Shown in pieces: positions 37,918-38,935 of a DNA stretch of 38,935 nucleotides. This DNA comes from an uncultured Clostridia bacterium (GTDB lineage Bacteria; Bacillota; Clostridia; Oscillospirales; Oscillospiraceae). A model generated the notes under the pieces. That model worked only from the letters and a program-made list of their open reading frames with translations. It ran no database searches and was not told the DNA's origin. The stretch covers positions 1 through 38,935 of the forward strand of contig CAMVAV010000016.1 in NCBI GenBank assembly GCA_947165595.1, in the 5' to 3' direction. Both the position numbers and the translations under genes were made by a program. How positions within the stretch are numbered: position 1 is the stretch's first letter; every line of letters starts with the position of its first letter.

Positions 37918-38886
37918 ATGAAACGGTTCAACACAGGTTACATCTATATCATTCTCTGCGCGGCGATCTTCAGCTTTGTCGAGGTCGCGCTCAAATCCAC
38001 CGCGGGTATGTTCCACCCGCTGCAGATCACGGTGCTGCGCTTTCTGATCGGCGGCGTGGTGCTGCTGCCGCTCGCGCTGCGCTCTGTCCGAAAGCACGGC
38101 ACGGCGCTGTCCGCGCGGGACCTCGGCTTTTTTGCGGCGCTCGGCTTCCTGTTCGTCTGCGTCGCCATGACGGTCTATCAGCTCGCGCTGACCTTTACGC
38201 AGGCGTCGGTGGTCGCGGTGCTGTTTTCCAGCAATCCCCTGTTCATCACGATCCTCGCGCACCTTCTGCTCCGCGAGGACATCCGCAAAAACCACATCGT
38301 CGCCCTCTGTCTGGAGATCGTCGCCATCTTCATCATCGTCGACCCGCTGCACGCCTCGCTCTCCCCCGCCGGCTGCGCGCTCGCCGTCGCGTCTTCGATC
38401 CTCTTCTCGCTCTACAGCGTGCTCGGCAAGCGGCAGACGCCCCGCGTCGGCGGTATCGCGGTGACCAGCCTCTGCTCGCTCTTCGGCGGCGCGGAGCTGC
38501 TGCTTCTGCTGCTCTTCGGCAAAACCGCCGCGGGCGCAGCCCTGTTCACTTCCCTCGGCCTGCCGCTTTTCGCGGACGTGCCGGTCTTCTCCGGCCTCAC
38601 GGCGGCGTCGGTCCCCTGGCTCTTATACCTCGGCGTCGTCAACACGCTCGGCGGCTTCGGGTTCCACATGCTGGCAATGGAGAAGACGAACGCGCAGACC
38701 GCGTCCATCGTCTACTTTCTCAAGCCGATGCTCTCGCCGCTCATCGCGCTGGCGGTGCTGCACGAGTCGATCCGGCTCAACATGTGGCTCGGCATCCTCT
38801 GCTTTCTCGTCGGCTCCGGCTTCGCGATCCTGCCCGGCGTGATCGAGGGCGCGCGCAGGCAGAGGGCGGAGCCGCGGCCGCGATAA
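37918..38886 (+). CDS. EamA/DMT-family transporter (full-size, about ten helices)
   Basis: A 322-residue integral membrane protein with two EamA repeats and about ten helices. The N-terminal repeat begins at YIYIILCAAIFSFVEVALKS, and AVLFSSNPLFITILAHLLLRED is the typical end of repeat one. The second repeat ends with TASIVYFLKPMLSPLIALAVL and a final helix WLGILCFLVGSGFAILPG. The basic tail RRQRAEPRPR is cytoplasmic. The family exports or imports small metabolites such as amino acids; the substrate here is unknown. GGGAGG precedes the ATG. The remaining 49 bp to the window end show no further gene. Confidence 0.93.
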   Translation: MKRFNTGYIYIILCAAIFSFVEVALKSTAGMFHPLQITVLRFLIGGVVLLPLALRSVRKHGTALSARDLGFFAALGFLFVCVAMTVYQLALTFTQASVVAVLFSSNPLFITILAHLLLREDIRKNHIVALCLEIVAIFIIVDPLHASLSPAGCALAVASSILFSLYSVLGKRQTPRVGGIAVTSLCSLFGGAELLLLLLFGKTAAGAALFTSLGLPLFADVPVFSGLTAASVPWLLYLGVVNTLGGFGFHMLAMEKTNAQTASIVYFLKPMLSPLIALAVLHESIRLNMWLGILCFLVGSGFAILPGVIEGARRQRAEPRPR

Positions 38887-38935
38887 GGTACAATAAGTTG
38901 CGCAAATTGAAAAAATAAGAGGACACGGTTTGCAG

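Noticed and set aside
34968-38918. Open frame of 1316 codons on the plus strand opposite alaS and across the EamA gene
   Set aside because: It runs antisense to alaS and in the wrong frame through the EamA gene. No plausible start or domain.
1-38935. CRISPR arrays, tRNA or rRNA genes, prophage or complete insertion sequences
   Set aside because: No regularly spaced repeats, no tRNA-like cloverleaf with a TTCGANTC arm and no integrase or transposase gene was recognised. The only mobile-looking element is the 160-bp MITE-like sequence.

Overview
The window is GC-rich, densely coded bacterial chromosome. Its gene families and operon layout point to a Gram-positive Clostridia-type organism (Firmicutes/Bacillota), probably a gut Oscillospiraceae-like lineage. 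Supporting signs are SMC, a TepA-type Clp-fold protease, a SpoIVFA/SpoIVFB-like pair next to the TIGR03960/TIGR03936 radical-SAM pair, a clostridial-looking 6S RNA, strong AGGAGG ribosome binding sites and near-consensus sigma-A promoters. No phage, CRISPR array, tRNA or rRNA was seen.

Layout. 1-3391 (minus): smc, truncated by the window edge. 3639-8037 (minus): an accessory-looking block with the order TetR regulator, large DUF4157 protein with a HExxH motif and a kinase-like C-terminus, LytTR response regulator, terminator. 8072-9550 (minus): a REC-GGDEF-degenerate GGDEF protein with its own promoter. 9650-10427 (minus): tepA with a terminator. 10472-20667 (minus): a very compact operon running ddl, murF, ABC-F ATPase, DUF218 membrane protein, flavodoxin-like protein, prfA, a small two-helix membrane protein, a Sua5-CoaE fusion and an M18 aminopeptidase. 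Most junctions are 4-nt ATGA/GTGA overlaps, and the operon ends at a strong terminator. 20697-24676 (minus): M23, M50, TIGR03960 and DUF2344 genes. 24726-27618 (minus): a class A penicillin-binding protein with a Pro/Thr/Asn tail.

From 27733 the plus strand carries a DUF1292 protein and a small membrane protein with three 7-residue repeats. These are followed by a probable 6S RNA, then a promoter with a terminator-like leader, ssnA and ygfK. The last two belong to the gene set linked to anaerobic purine and urate breakdown. A 160-bp MITE-like element with 18-bp inverted repeats and a CTAT target duplication sits across the ygfK stop codon. Next come a 34-bp perfect palindrome, a consensus promoter, a leader with a conditional-terminator-like fold and a small EamA transporter. 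Minus-strand rplS, a HIT protein and alaS follow, and a plus-strand EamA transporter closes the window.

Most of the window is housekeeping: peptidoglycan synthesis (ddl, murF, PBP), translation (prfA, alaS, rplS, Sua5), CoA synthesis and chromosome condensation. The parts most worth following up are the DUF4157/kinase-like protein with its two regulators, the leaders upstream of the small EamA gene and ssnA, the MITE in ygfK, the Sua5-CoaE fusion and the two-cyclase-domain response regulator.
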